A stretch of DNA of 64,000 bases. Origin: an uncultured Aquimarina sp. (GTDB taxonomy: Bacteria; Bacteroidota; Bacteroidia; Flavobacteriales; Flavobacteriaceae). The notes beneath the pieces were generated by a model that ran no database searches, was not told the origin of the DNA, and saw nothing but the letters and a program-made list of their open reading frames with translations. A program made the translations under genes and the position numbers. The stretch is taken from contig CANMKX010000006.1 of assembly GCA_947498595.1 (NCBI GenBank), positions 124,001-188,000 on the forward strand, in the 5' to 3' direction. Of this stretch, positions 7,499 through 18,283 are shown one piece after another. Within the stretch, counting starts at the first letter, position 1, and the number at the start of each line of letters is the position of its first letter.

Positions 7499-8857
7499 AT
7501 GTCAAAAATATTAATAGTAGAAGATGATGTGGCATTTTGTATGATGCTAAAAACATTTCTTGAAAAAAAGAGTTTTACAATTACTACAGCTTTTTCTGTT
7601 CAAGAGGCTATATCTGAAATAGAAAAATCAGAATTTAATATTGTGCTTACCGATGTAAGACTACCGGATAAAGATGGAATAGCACTTTTAAATTATATAA
7701 AAGATTTCAAAAATAATATTCAGGTAATAATAATGACTGGGTATGCCGAAATAGATATGGCTGTTAATGCTATCAAACAAGGAGCTTTTGATTATATATC
7801 TAAACCATTTCAACCAGAACGAATTGTAACTACAATAGAAAAAGCACTTCAAAAACAAATTGAATTAGTAAATATATCTCATGAAACTTATCAAAATGAG
7901 GTAACAGAAAAGCACGAAATAGATCAAAATGATTCTTCTTTTGTTAAAGGAATAAGTGTCGCTTCAAAAAAATTGAATGAATATGTTGAGTTGGTCGCTC
8001 CAACAAAAATGTCTGTTTTAATTATAGGTAATAGCGGTACAGGAAAAGAATATGTTGCTAGTAGTATTCATAAAGCAAGTAATCGATCAAAAAATGCTTT
8101 TATAGCTGTAGATTGTGGAGCAATACCTAAAGAGATAGCTTCGAGTGAGTTTTTTGGACATTTGAAAGGAGCGTTTACTGGTGCAATTAATGACAAAACT
8201 GGACACTTTGAAGCAGCTAATGGAGGAACATTGTTTTTAGACGAAATAGGGAACCTAAGCTATGAACTACAAGTACAATTATTAAGAGCTCTTCAAGAAC
8301 GAAAAGTGAAACCTGTTGGTAGTAATCAAGAAATAGAAGTAGATATTCGTGTTATAGCAGCTACAAATGAAGATTTAAGTAAAGCTGTTAAAGAAGGAAA
8401 TTTTAGAGAAGATCTATATCATAGACTTAACGAGTTTTCTATAAAAATACCTTCGTTAAAAGATAGAACAGAAGATTTAATGCTTTTTGCAAATCATTTT
8501 TTAGAAGAATCTAATGTTGAGTTAGAAAAAAGCGTTGTTGGATTTACTGAAAAAGCACTAAGTGCATTCAAAAAATACGATTGGCCAGGTAATTTAAGAG
8601 AATTAAAAAACATTGTAAGAAGATCAGTTCTATTAACGCAAAGTGATTTCGTTACTTTAGAAGTATTACCAAGCGAAATAGCGCATGCAACAGGAAATTC
8701 ACAAAATTATAAACTGTTTAAAAACGAGAACGAAAAAGAAATGATTTTAGACGCTCTTGAAAAATCCAATGGAAACAAAGCTAAAGCAGCAAGAATATTG
8801 GGGATTGATAGAAAAACATTATATAATAAATTAAATCATTACGATATTAAATATTAA
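7499..8857 (+). CDS. sigma-54-dependent response regulator, NtrC family
   Basis: A 452-residue activator with the full NtrC layout: receiver domain (1-115, phospho-acceptor Asp52 in LTDVRLPDKDG), AAA+ ATPase (about 150-385, Walker A GNSGTGKE 177-184, sigma-54-contact loop GAFTGA 224-229, Walker B LFLDEIGN 245-252), and a C-terminal Fis-type helix-turn-helix (NKAKAARILGIDRKTLYNKL). It should activate sigma-54 promoters when phosphorylated. Its 3' end overlaps that of the hybrid kinase gene by 11 bases, and the two probably form a pair. A candidate target promoter lies at 6950-6966. Confidence 0.95.
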   Translation: MSKILIVEDDVAFCMMLKTFLEKKSFTITTAFSVQEAISEIEKSEFNIVLTDVRLPDKDGIALLNYIKDFKNNIQVIIMTGYAEIDMAVNAIKQGAFDYISKPFQPERIVTTIEKALQKQIELVNISHETYQNEVTEKHEIDQNDSSFVKGISVASKKLNEYVELVAPTKMSVLIIGNSGTGKEYVASSIHKASNRSKNAFIAVDCGAIPKEIASSEFFGHLKGAFTGAINDKTGHFEAANGGTLFLDEIGNLSYELQVQLLRALQERKVKPVGSNQEIEVDIRVIAATNEDLSKAVKEGNFREDLYHRLNEFSIKIPSLKDRTEDLMLFANHFLEESNVELEKSVVGFTEKALSAFKKYDWPGNLRELKNIVRRSVLLTQSDFVTLEVLPSEIAHATGNSQNYKLFKNENEKEMILDALEKSNGNKAKAARILGIDRKTLYNKLNHYDIKY

Positions 8858-11294
8858 TTTCATTTTTTGCGATATCGTTTTTTAAAGCATCAATAAGGTT
8901 TTCTACATCTTTAATGCAATTTTCGGTAATAGTTATAATTTGAGAAGTATTAAGACTATAATTTTCTGGATGTTCAATTTGTTTTAGATCTCTAATGATG
9001 TTCTGAGCTTTAATCTGCTTGAAAAAAGGTAAAGCTTTATGAGCTGTTTTTTTAATGACGCTTATATCTTTATTTTGAATAGCTTCTTTTAATTTGTTCA
9101 AATTATTATTAGTGCTTTTGTAAAAAGTATCTAAGATAGAGTATAAAGAATCTAAATCACCATGAGCAAATACAATTAAATCGTCTAAAGAATAATCTTT
9201 ATTTGAAAAGTCACTAGTATTGTTAACTTTTATAAGCGGAATTTGAGTATTTAACGTTTTAGCAATTAATTGTATTAAATCGTTAGGATTGTAGGGTTTT
9301 GTGAGATTGTCATAAAAACCAGCAGATAAATATTTAGAAGAACTTATATCAGTTCGACCAGACAAAGCTATAACAGGAGTAGTTGCATATTTTTTTTGCT
9401 GTTTAATAGTGTCGAGTAAATAAAATCCATCATAATCAGGCATTTGTATGTCCGTAAGAATAAGGTCATAGTCGTTTTCTTTTAGTGCTAGTAAAGCATC
9501 TTTTACATTACTACAAGTATGATGTTGTAATTCAATAGAAGCAACTAATTCACTGGTTAAAGAAAGTTGAGATAAATCATCATCAACGATAAGAATGCGT
9601 TTGTTGGTAAATAGACTAGCATCAATAGAATCTGTATCCGACACACTCTTTGTGTTCTTTATTGCAGAAGTAACAGGAATATGAATAGAAAATTCACTAC
9701 CATACTCAGGAGTACTAGATAATGTAATGTTTCCTTGTAATAAGGTAATGATTTTTTTTGTTATGGCTAAACCTAGACCAAAACCACCATATTGTTTTTC
9801 TATATCGTCTTGTCCTTGTTCAAATTCTTTGAAAATTTGTTGTTGTTGTTCTTGAGGGATTCCAATTCCAGTATCCTTTATTGAAATAACCAATTCAATA
9901 TTTTTATGATGACTAGTGTCGATATAACTATTTACGGTAATGCTTCCTTTTTCAGTAAATTTATAAGCATTGTGGATTAGATTTGTAAGTACTTGCTTTA
10001 AACGGAAAGGATCAGAAATATATCGTTCGTCAGAAACAATGTCTATATCTAAATGAATTGATAATTTTTTAGGATCATCAACAGGTATAACACTAGATAT
10101 AGTATTTTTTATTAATTTATTTGGAGAAAAAGGTAATGCCTCTATCGTCATTTTTCCTGCATCTAATTTTGATAAATCAAGTAGGTCATTAACTAAATGT
10201 AAGATATAATCAGAAGATTTTTTTAAATGATTTAAATAATGCTTCTGTTTATGATTTAAAACCGTTTTCTCTAATAAAGACGAATACCCTATTACAGTAT
10301 TAAGTGGGGATCTAAGATCATGAGTAACCGTATTAATTAGAGATTCTCTACTTTCTAATAGTGATTCTGTATAGTCTTTTGCTGCTTCAAGATCAGTACG
10401 ATATTGTTGGTTTTTAGAAATGTCCCTAATGATTAAGAAAAGAAAAATAATTACTAAAACAACAATTAACACTGTAACAATGAAAATAATATTTGAGGTT
10501 TTTTCTAAAACATTTTGAGATGCCTTTATTTTTACAACAGACCGTTTAATTTCATCATTTTCAATATCGGCTAATAATTCACGTAATTTATTAGTGATAA
10601 ATTGATCATTTTGTAATAAAGATTCTTCTTTGTCATTTACTTCAGATAAAAACTCACGTTCTTTATATTCTAAACCAATCAATACTTTTTTTACAGTTGC
10701 AGCAATAGAATCTACCGTTTGATATGATAGCTGTTGAGCATTATCTTTTTTTGAATATTTTAAAAATTTAATTAATACTCTGCGTTGGTGTGGAGCTAAA
10801 TGACTGAAACGACGATTGTAATCTAGATCTCCAAAAGATTCATTGATTTTACGTAATTCGTTGATAGCGTTTCTATAAAAATTTTCACCTTGACGATTTT
10901 GATACAAAAGAAGAAGCTCTTCAAAGTTTTTGTTTTTTTGATCAATAAGCGATTTTATTTTATTGGTTTTAAAAATCAGAGAATCATCATTAGATTCATA
11001 AGCCACTTTATTAATCGTGAGTAATATTGTATCTATTTTATGTTTGTACAATTCTATTTTGGTAGAATCTGCGTTTTTATATAAACTGTGAGATAAACTT
11101 TCAGCGTCATAGAGGTAAGTTAAAGCTTGACTAACTAATATAAGTTTATCACTATTTTCTGTACTAATTTCAGTCATTTCAGAATAATTAATCATCTGGG
11201 TATGGATGACCCAAAATGATCCAAAAGCAATTCCACTAGCAAGTACAAAACCAGTAATGATTTTAAGAGTAATAGAACGTTTTGAATTATCCAT
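8847..11294 (-). CDS. hybrid sensor histidine kinase with receiver and HPt domains
   Basis: An 815-residue membrane phosphorelay protein. Order: membrane segment about 12-31, extracytoplasmic helical sensor 32-265, second membrane segment 267-290, HisKA with His325 (THDLRSPLNTVIGYS), HATPase with N box NLIHNAYKF and G boxes DTGIGIP and GGFGLGLA, receiver with Asp615 (LTDIQMPDYDG), and a C-terminal HPt domain with His752 (KKTAHKALPFFKQ). The signal route would be His325 to Asp615 to His752 and then to a separate regulator. The sigma-54 activator, encoded tail to tail with an 11-base overlap, is the natural candidate. Confidence 0.92.
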   Translation of the reverse strand: MDNSKRSITLKIITGFVLASGIAFGSFWVIHTQMINYSEMTEISTENSDKLILVSQALTYLYDAESLSHSLYKNADSTKIELYKHKIDTILLTINKVAYESNDDSLIFKTNKIKSLIDQKNKNFEELLLLYQNRQGENFYRNAINELRKINESFGDLDYNRRFSHLAPHQRRVLIKFLKYSKKDNAQQLSYQTVDSIAATVKKVLIGLEYKEREFLSEVNDKEESLLQNDQFITNKLRELLADIENDEIKRSVVKIKASQNVLEKTSNIIFIVTVLIVVLVIIFLFLIIRDISKNQQYRTDLEAAKDYTESLLESRESLINTVTHDLRSPLNTVIGYSSLLEKTVLNHKQKHYLNHLKKSSDYILHLVNDLLDLSKLDAGKMTIEALPFSPNKLIKNTISSVIPVDDPKKLSIHLDIDIVSDERYISDPFRLKQVLTNLIHNAYKFTEKGSITVNSYIDTSHHKNIELVISIKDTGIGIPQEQQQQIFKEFEQGQDDIEKQYGGFGLGLAITKKIITLLQGNITLSSTPEYGSEFSIHIPVTSAIKNTKSVSDTDSIDASLFTNKRILIVDDDLSQLSLTSELVASIELQHHTCSNVKDALLALKENDYDLILTDIQMPDYDGFYLLDTIKQQKKYATTPVIALSGRTDISSSKYLSAGFYDNLTKPYNPNDLIQLIAKTLNTQIPLIKVNNTSDFSNKDYSLDDLIVFAHGDLDSLYSILDTFYKSTNNNLNKLKEAIQNKDISVIKKTAHKALPFFKQIKAQNIIRDLKQIEHPENYSLNTSQIITITENCIKDVENLIDALKNDIAKNEINI

Positions 11295-11382
11295 AATAAA
11301 AAAACTAAATTCTGATCAAAGAAATAAATGTATACTAATACAACATCAAAAATACTGAAGCATTGTTTTAATTCCTTAAAAG

Positions 11383-11415
11383 TTGCTATAAATTAAGAAA
11401 AAGAAAGTAAATTTG
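11383..11415 (+). promoter_or_regulatory. promoter of the thiamine TonB-receptor transcript
   Basis: TTG at 11383-11385 and TAAATTTG at 11408-11415 are 22 bases apart, fitting the Bacteroidota promoter. Transcription would begin close to 11420, immediately before the TPP aptamer. Confidence 0.65.
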
Positions 11416-11420
11416 CGGCA

Positions 11421-11497
11421 AATCTCAAAAAGGGGTGCTGTAAAAAGCTGAGATCATACCCAATGAACCTGGGCAAGTAATGTTGCCAAGGGAGTTA
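11421..11497 (+). promoter_or_regulatory. TPP riboswitch (THI element) before the TonB receptor
   Basis: The conserved aptamer elements appear in order: AGGGGTGCT (11431-11439), GCTGAGAT (11447-11454), ATACCC (11456-11461), TGAACCTGG (11464-11472), then TGTTGCCAAGGGAG (11481-11494). This matches the thiamine-pyrophosphate-binding RNA that represses thiamine genes when TPP is plentiful. About 90 bases separate it from the receptor start; I see no strong terminator there, so translational control is likelier. Confidence 0.93.
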
Positions 11498-11589
11498 AAA
11501 TAATTAATACGTTAGTTGTTTTGATGCTATATTGAATTGCTATTGGGGAATAGCAACATATAATTTAGAAAATAAATAGTTAAGGAATA

Positions 11590-13800
11590 ATGACCCCTTT
11601 TATTCGTAAAGATTTACGGATGAAAAAAATACTACTTTATGTATTCATTTTGATGTCAAGTATTGTGATTGCACAAGAAAAGGTAAAAGATACATCAAAA
11701 ACAAAAACAGAAAAACTAGAAGAAGTTTTAGTGAGATCAGTGAGAGTATCTGCCGATTCACCTATTACACACTCTAATCTTACTAAGGAAAAAATTCAAA
11801 AACGTAATTTAGGACAAGATATCCCTACATTATTAAACTACTTGCCAGGAGTAGTAACAACTTCAGACGCAGGAGCAGGAGTTGGATACACCGGTATAAG
11901 AGTGAGAGGTAGTGATGCTTCTCGTGTAAATGTAACGTTGAACGGAATTCCTTTTAATGACTCAGAAAGTCAAGGAACCTTTTGGGTGAATTTACCAGAT
12001 TTTGCATCATCAGTAGAAAACTTGCAATTGCAAAGAGGAGTTGGTACCTCTGTAAATGGAGCTGGAGCTTTTGGAGCAAGTTTAAATTTACTAACAGACG
12101 CAGTATCAGAAGAAGCATATGGCGAAATTTCAGGAACTTATGGATCTTTTAATACTAGAAAAGTAGGACTGAAGTTTAGTACAGGACTATTGAATGATCA
12201 TATCGAAATTGCAGGAAGGCTTTCTAGAATAGAATCAGACGGATATATTGATAGAGCAACGTCAGATCTTAAGTCGTATTTTTTACAAGGATCATATGTT
12301 GATGATAATACACTTATTAAAGCAATAACATTTGCAGGAGAAGAAATTACATATCAATCTTGGAATGGAATCGATCCAGAAACGTTGGCGACTAATAGAA
12401 CTTTTAATCCTGTTGGAGAATATACAGACGAAGATGGAAATACTCAGTTTTATGACAATCAAGTAGATAATTATAAACAAGATCATTATCAATTGCATTG
12501 GAATCAAAAATATGATAATCATTGGTCTACTAATATAGGGTTGAATTATACGTATGGTAGAGGTTTTTTTGAACAATATAGAGAAGATGAAGATTTTGCT
12601 GATTATGATTTAACGCCAATAGTATTAGGTGGAGAAACTATTAATACTACAGATTTAATACGACGTAGATGGTTAGATAATGATTACTATGTAGTTAATG
12701 CAAATGTGAATTATAAAAATCAACAATTAGATATAACTTCAGGAATCTTCTATAGCTATTATGATGGAGATCATTTTGGAGAAATAATATGGGCTCAAAA
12801 TGCAGGGGGATCTCAAATTAGAGATCGATATTATTCAGGAAATGGAACTAAAAAAGAATTAAATGGATATGCTAAAGCTACATACCGATTTAATGAAAAA
12901 TGGAGTGCTTATGCAGACGCACAAGTGCGAAATGTAGATTATACAACATCAGGGTTAACATCAGATAGAGTTGCGCTAGCAGTAGACAAAAATTATACGT
13001 TTTTTAACCCTAAAGGAGGATTAACATTTCGAATAAATGAAAAAAATCAATTGTATACATCTTATGCAAGAGCAAATAGAGAGCCTAATCGTAATGATTT
13101 TGAAAGTGGAACACCAAGCCCAGAAACATTAGACGATTATGAATTAGGATGGAGATTAGCAACCCCAAGAATAAAACTGAATACGAATGTTTATTATATG
13201 AATTATAAAAATCAATTAGTATTAACGGGAGCTCTAGATGATGTAGGAACGCCTTTAAGAGAAAATAGTGGAAAAAGCTATAGATTAGGTGTCGAAATCG
13301 ATGCAGATATTACGATTACTGAAAAATTAAGTGTTAAGCCCAACATCTCTTTGAGTGTTAATAAAAATAGAGATTTTGTAACATCAAGAGATGGAGGGTT
13401 AGTTAATTTAGGAGATACAAATATTTCATATTCACCCAATGTAGTAGCAGGAAATATGATTGTATTTAACCCGATTGAAAACGTACATATAAATTTCTTG
13501 TCAAAATATGTAGGAGAACAATATTTTGGAAATATTGATAGTAGATTATCAAAATTAGATAGTTTTTTTGTTAACGATTTAAATATCGTATACGAAATTA
13601 AAAATGTACCTGTTTTTAAATCGATCGTAGTTTCAGGATTAATAAATAATATTTTTGATCAAGAATATGAATCTAATGGGTATTTCTTTACTTATGATGA
13701 TGATTTTTCTAATCCAGGAACTATTACAACTATAGAAGGTGTGGGGTATTTCCCTCAAGCTGGAATAAATGCTTTGTTAGGAGTAACATTAAAATTCTAA
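11590..13800 (+). CDS. TonB-dependent outer-membrane receptor, probably for thiamine
   Basis: A 736-residue outer-membrane beta-barrel with an N-terminal plug. After a signal peptide (KKILLYVFILMSSIVIAQE) come a plug domain with GYTGIRVRGSDASRVNVTLNG and FGASLNLLTDAVSE, then a barrel ending in a C-terminal phenylalanine (GVTLKF). It lacks the carboxypeptidase-regulatory-like domain common in Bacteroidota receptors. The TPP riboswitch directly upstream and the thi operon downstream argue for thiamine or a precursor as ligand, as for the OMR1-type receptors described in this phylum. The start is ambiguous: ATG at 11590 follows AAGGAA, while ATG at 11620 gives a cleaner signal peptide. Confidence 0.9.
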   Translation: MTPFIRKDLRMKKILLYVFILMSSIVIAQEKVKDTSKTKTEKLEEVLVRSVRVSADSPITHSNLTKEKIQKRNLGQDIPTLLNYLPGVVTTSDAGAGVGYTGIRVRGSDASRVNVTLNGIPFNDSESQGTFWVNLPDFASSVENLQLQRGVGTSVNGAGAFGASLNLLTDAVSEEAYGEISGTYGSFNTRKVGLKFSTGLLNDHIEIAGRLSRIESDGYIDRATSDLKSYFLQGSYVDDNTLIKAITFAGEEITYQSWNGIDPETLATNRTFNPVGEYTDEDGNTQFYDNQVDNYKQDHYQLHWNQKYDNHWSTNIGLNYTYGRGFFEQYREDEDFADYDLTPIVLGGETINTTDLIRRRWLDNDYYVVNANVNYKNQQLDITSGIFYSYYDGDHFGEIIWAQNAGGSQIRDRYYSGNGTKKELNGYAKATYRFNEKWSAYADAQVRNVDYTTSGLTSDRVALAVDKNYTFFNPKGGLTFRINEKNQLYTSYARANREPNRNDFESGTPSPETLDDYELGWRLATPRIKLNTNVYYMNYKNQLVLTGALDDVGTPLRENSGKSYRLGVEIDADITITEKLSVKPNISLSVNKNRDFVTSRDGGLVNLGDTNISYSPNVVAGNMIVFNPIENVHINFLSKYVGEQYFGNIDSRLSKLDSFFVNDLNIVYEIKNVPVFKSIVVSGLINNIFDQEYESNGYFFTYDDDFSNPGTITTIEGVGYFPQAGINALLGVTLKF

Positions 13801-13809
13801 TAAAACAGC

Positions 13810-13829
13810 TTTAAACCAAGAGGTTTAAA
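13810..13829 (+). terminator. weak hairpin after the receptor gene
   Basis: An 8-bp stem TTTAAACC / GGTTTAAA with a four-base loop, without a T-run downstream. It could be a weak terminator or a 3'-end stabiliser between the receptor gene and the second riboswitch. Confidence 0.3.
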
Positions 13830-13858
13830 TAAAAAAGAATATATTTATAAAAAAATAA

Positions 13859-13938
13859 GCTTTAGGGGTGTCTGCATGTGCAGTCTGAGAAATACCCTTT
13901 GAACCTGATGCGGTTAATACCGACGAAGGGAAAAGTAA
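13859..13938 (+). promoter_or_regulatory. TPP riboswitch (THI element) before the thi operon
   Basis: A complete aptamer: AGGGGTGTC (13864-13872), a P3 stem CTGCA/TGCAG, TCTGAGAAATACCC (13884-13897), TGAACCTGATGCGG (13900-13913), TTAATACCGACGAAGGGAAA (13914-13933). Outer stem CTTT (13860-13863) pairs with AAAG (13932-13935). It should shut down the downstream thiS-thiF operon when TPP is abundant. Confidence 0.96.
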
Positions 13939-13965
13939 GTTGTTTTTATTTACGAATTCGAGACT

Positions 13966-14006
13966 TGATATGAATAAAACTAAATCATTTAGTTTTATTC
14001 ATATCA
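13966..14006 (+). other. 19-bp perfect hairpin between TPP aptamer and thiS
   Basis: Bases 13966-13984 are the exact reverse complement of 13988-14006, leaving only a TCA loop. The stem is mostly A-T. Downstream is ATCTTTTATAAA rather than a clean T-run. It lies in the expression platform of the riboswitch, so it could be a terminator, part of a switching helix, or an RNA-processing site. Confidence 0.8.
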
Positions 14007-14087
14007 TATCTTTTATAAATCGTGACAAAAACAATAACTCTACTCAAAGGTGAATCTAATCACTAAAGTTTATGGAAAAATGTCAAA

Positions 14088-14291
14088 ATGATAACCGTAA
14101 ACGTAAACAATCAATCACATTCAATTAAAAAAGAAAGTTCCTTAAAAGAACTTATTGCACAACTAAGGATAGTTACGCAAGGGATTGCCGTTGCAGTTAA
14201 TCATACTATTATACCTCATACAGATTGGAGTACCATTAAACTACAATCAGAAGATACAATTTTAATTATTCAAGCCACTCAAGGTGGGTAA
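14088..14291 (+). CDS. thiS: sulfur carrier protein ThiS
   Basis: A 67-residue beta-grasp (ubiquitin-like) protein ending in the required Gly-Gly (IIQATQGG). The C-terminal glycine is adenylated by ThiF and converted to a thiocarboxylate that supplies sulfur to thiazole formation by ThiG. First gene of the riboswitch-controlled operon. Length and the central QLRIVTQGIAVAVNHTIIP pattern fit ThiS. Confidence 0.95.
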   Translation: MITVNVNNQSHSIKKESSLKELIAQLRIVTQGIAVAVNHTIIPHTDWSTIKLQSEDTILIIQATQGG

Positions 14292-14334
14292 AATTAGTGC
14301 CCGTATAGAATACTTACTATAGAGTGAGCAGTAA

Positions 14335-16215
<1,881 letters not shown>

Positions 16216-16278
16216 ACGAGATATTCGATACTTACACTTTGAATCAATACCTTCGTTTTATTACTAAAAAAATAAAAT

Positions 16279-16878
16279 ATGCTAATTGTATTAACCTCGG
16301 AACAACCGTTAGAAAACGAAGCGGAAAAATTAAATATACTTTTTGAAAAAGGATTGAAGGTATTGCATTTGCGAAAACCAACTTTTGATATTGATGAATA
16401 CAGAACTTTGTTAGATAAGATAGAATCTAAATATTATAATAGAATAATGATTCATCAATACCATGAGTTGTGTAAAGAATTTGCATTAAGAGGAGTGCAT
16501 CTTCAAGAGCAACCTAGATGGGATTTAAAAGAACAATTGGAGCATTATGTTCAATCATATCTAGAAAAAGGATATCAAGTTAGTAGTTCATTTCATTCTA
16601 AAGAAGAAATAGAAAAATGCAATGTTACTTTTGAATATGTATTGTTAAGCCCTGTTTTTGGCTCGATTTCTAAAGCAGGATATCAAGGAAAAGGATTTGA
16701 TGTTAGTGACTTAAATGAGAAAGTGATAGGTATGGGGGGAATTAATGAACATACAATTTCGGAAGCATTTAAACTAGGCTATAGAGGAGTTGGAGTATTA
16801 GGAGGAGTGTGGAATACTACATCATTTGAAGATAGTTTTAGCGGTTTGTTAAAAAGTTATAATGCAGTAGAACAGTAA
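16279..16878 (+). CDS. ThiE/TenI-family protein, probably TenI-like
   Basis: A 199-residue TIM-barrel of the thiamine-phosphate-synthase superfamily. It departs from true ThiE: the Asn-Asp motif that follows the second strand is IHQY here, and the region GVHLQEQ, SSFHSKEEIEKC and YVLLSPVFGSISKAGYQGKG resembles the thiazole tautomerase TenI. A canonical ThiE is encoded two genes downstream, so this copy more likely aromatises the ThiG product than couples pyrimidine and thiazole. It ends directly at the thiD start with no spacer. Confidence 0.85.
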   Translation: MLIVLTSEQPLENEAEKLNILFEKGLKVLHLRKPTFDIDEYRTLLDKIESKYYNRIMIHQYHELCKEFALRGVHLQEQPRWDLKEQLEHYVQSYLEKGYQVSSSFHSKEEIEKCNVTFEYVLLSPVFGSISKAGYQGKGFDVSDLNEKVIGMGGINEHTISEAFKLGYRGVGVLGGVWNTTSFEDSFSGLLKSYNAVEQ

Positions 16879-17628
16879 ATGAAAAAACGCCCACAGGTAC
16901 TTACAATAGCAGGATTTGATCCATCGAGTGGAGCAGGAATTACGGCAGATATCAAAACATTCGAAAAACTCAAATGTTATGGGTTAGCAGTACAAACAGC
17001 CAATACGATACAAAATGATATTCGATTTGAATCTTGTTATTGGATGCCAGAAAATTATATTAAAAATCAAATTAATATTCTTTTTGATCGATTTACTATT
17101 GAATATGTAAAAATAGGAATTGTCGAAAATTGGAATGTTTTGATAGCACTAGTTGATTTTTTGATATTGAAAAAACCAACGATTAAAATTATTGTTGATC
17201 CAATTATAAAATCAAGTACAGGATATGTTTTTCAATCAATTATAGCAGAAAAAAAAATATTGAATGGCCTATGGGATAAAGTTTATGTATTAACACCTAA
17301 TTATAATGAAATCTCAGCTTTGTACCCCAATAAAACTATTGAAAAAGCCATTGAAGAAATATCCCAAAGAACCAATGTATATCTTAAAGGGGGACATAAA
17401 AAAGAAGGAATAGGGATAGATGAATTATATATGGCGAATAAAAAGCATGTGTTAAATCCTAAGAAATTAAAAATAAGTGAAAAACATGGAAGTGGATGTG
17501 TAATATCAGCCGCAATAGTCACTTATTTAGCATTAGGGTATCCATTATTAAAAGCCTGTTTTAGAGCAAAACGCTACACAGAAAAAGTGTTAAGCTCAAA
17601 CGTAAGCTTATTAGGATATCATCAATGA
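16879..17628 (+). CDS. thiD: hydroxymethylpyrimidine (phosphate) kinase
   Basis: Phosphorylates HMP-phosphate to the diphosphate used by ThiE. A 249-residue ribokinase-fold protein with the N-terminal signature TIAGFDPSSGAGITADIKTF, the DPIIKSSTG anion-hole region and the kinase end motif HGSGC (Cys207). Somewhat shorter than E. coli ThiD (266). The start codon follows the previous stop directly, indicating translational coupling. Confidence 0.95.
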   Translation: MKKRPQVLTIAGFDPSSGAGITADIKTFEKLKCYGLAVQTANTIQNDIRFESCYWMPENYIKNQINILFDRFTIEYVKIGIVENWNVLIALVDFLILKKPTIKIIVDPIIKSSTGYVFQSIIAEKKILNGLWDKVYVLTPNYNEISALYPNKTIEKAIEEISQRTNVYLKGGHKKEGIGIDELYMANKKHVLNPKKLKISEKHGSGCVISAAIVTYLALGYPLLKACFRAKRYTEKVLSSNVSLLGYHQ

Positions 17629-17655
17629 AAAATGATATTAGGAAAAAAATAAAAG

Positions 17656-18264
17656 ATGAATAAATTATATTATATATCACAAGGAGAAACTCCAGATGAA
17701 CATTTACAAAATATTGAGAGAGTATGTAAAGCGGGGGTAAAGTGGATTCAATTACGATTAAAAAATGTAGAACCTATAGTGTATTTACATACAGCAATAA
17801 AATGTCGAGAGCTATGCGATGCGCATGAAGCAATCCTTATTATTAATGACAGTATAATGGTAGCAAAAGCATCACAAGCAGACGGTGTACATTTGGGATT
17901 AGGAGATCAAAACCCAAAAGAAGCAAGAGAAATTTTGGGAAACAACGCAATCATTGGTGGAACAGCAAATACCTATAAGGATTGTCTCACACAAATTAAA
18001 GCAGGAGTTGATTATTTAGGAATAGGGCCTTTTAAATATACAACTACTAAAGAAAAATTAAGCCCAATTTTAGGTATAGATGGCTACCACGAATTATTCT
18101 TAAACCTCAAAAACAATGATGTTGAGATTCCTATATATGCAATCGGCGGCATAACAATAGAAGATATTCCAGAATTAATGATGACAGGTGTAACAGGAAT
18201 AGCAGCCTCTAGTATGTTAACTAACCCGCAAAATCTTGATGCAATTGTAGCGCAAGTAGTATAA
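17656..18264 (+). CDS. thiE: thiamine phosphate synthase
   Basis: Couples HMP-diphosphate and thiazole phosphate to thiamine phosphate. The 202-residue protein has all canonical ThiE motifs: [51 protein letters not shown] and YAIGGI. This is the catalytic ThiE of the operon, in contrast to the divergent paralogue encoded at 16279. Spacing to thiD is 27 bases and to thiG 19. Confidence 0.96.
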   Translation: MNKLYYISQGETPDEHLQNIERVCKAGVKWIQLRLKNVEPIVYLHTAIKCRELCDAHEAILIINDSIMVAKASQADGVHLGLGDQNPKEAREILGNNAIIGGTANTYKDCLTQIKAGVDYLGIGPFKYTTTKEKLSPILGIDGYHELFLNLKNNDVEIPIYAIGGITIEDIPELMMTGVTGIAASSMLTNPQNLDAIVAQVV

Positions 18265-18283
18265 ACTAAAAAACGAAGTACTG

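Noticed and set aside
12292..12576. 94-codon reverse frame inside the TonB receptor
   Set aside because: Hydrophobic antisense shadow of an intact receptor gene.
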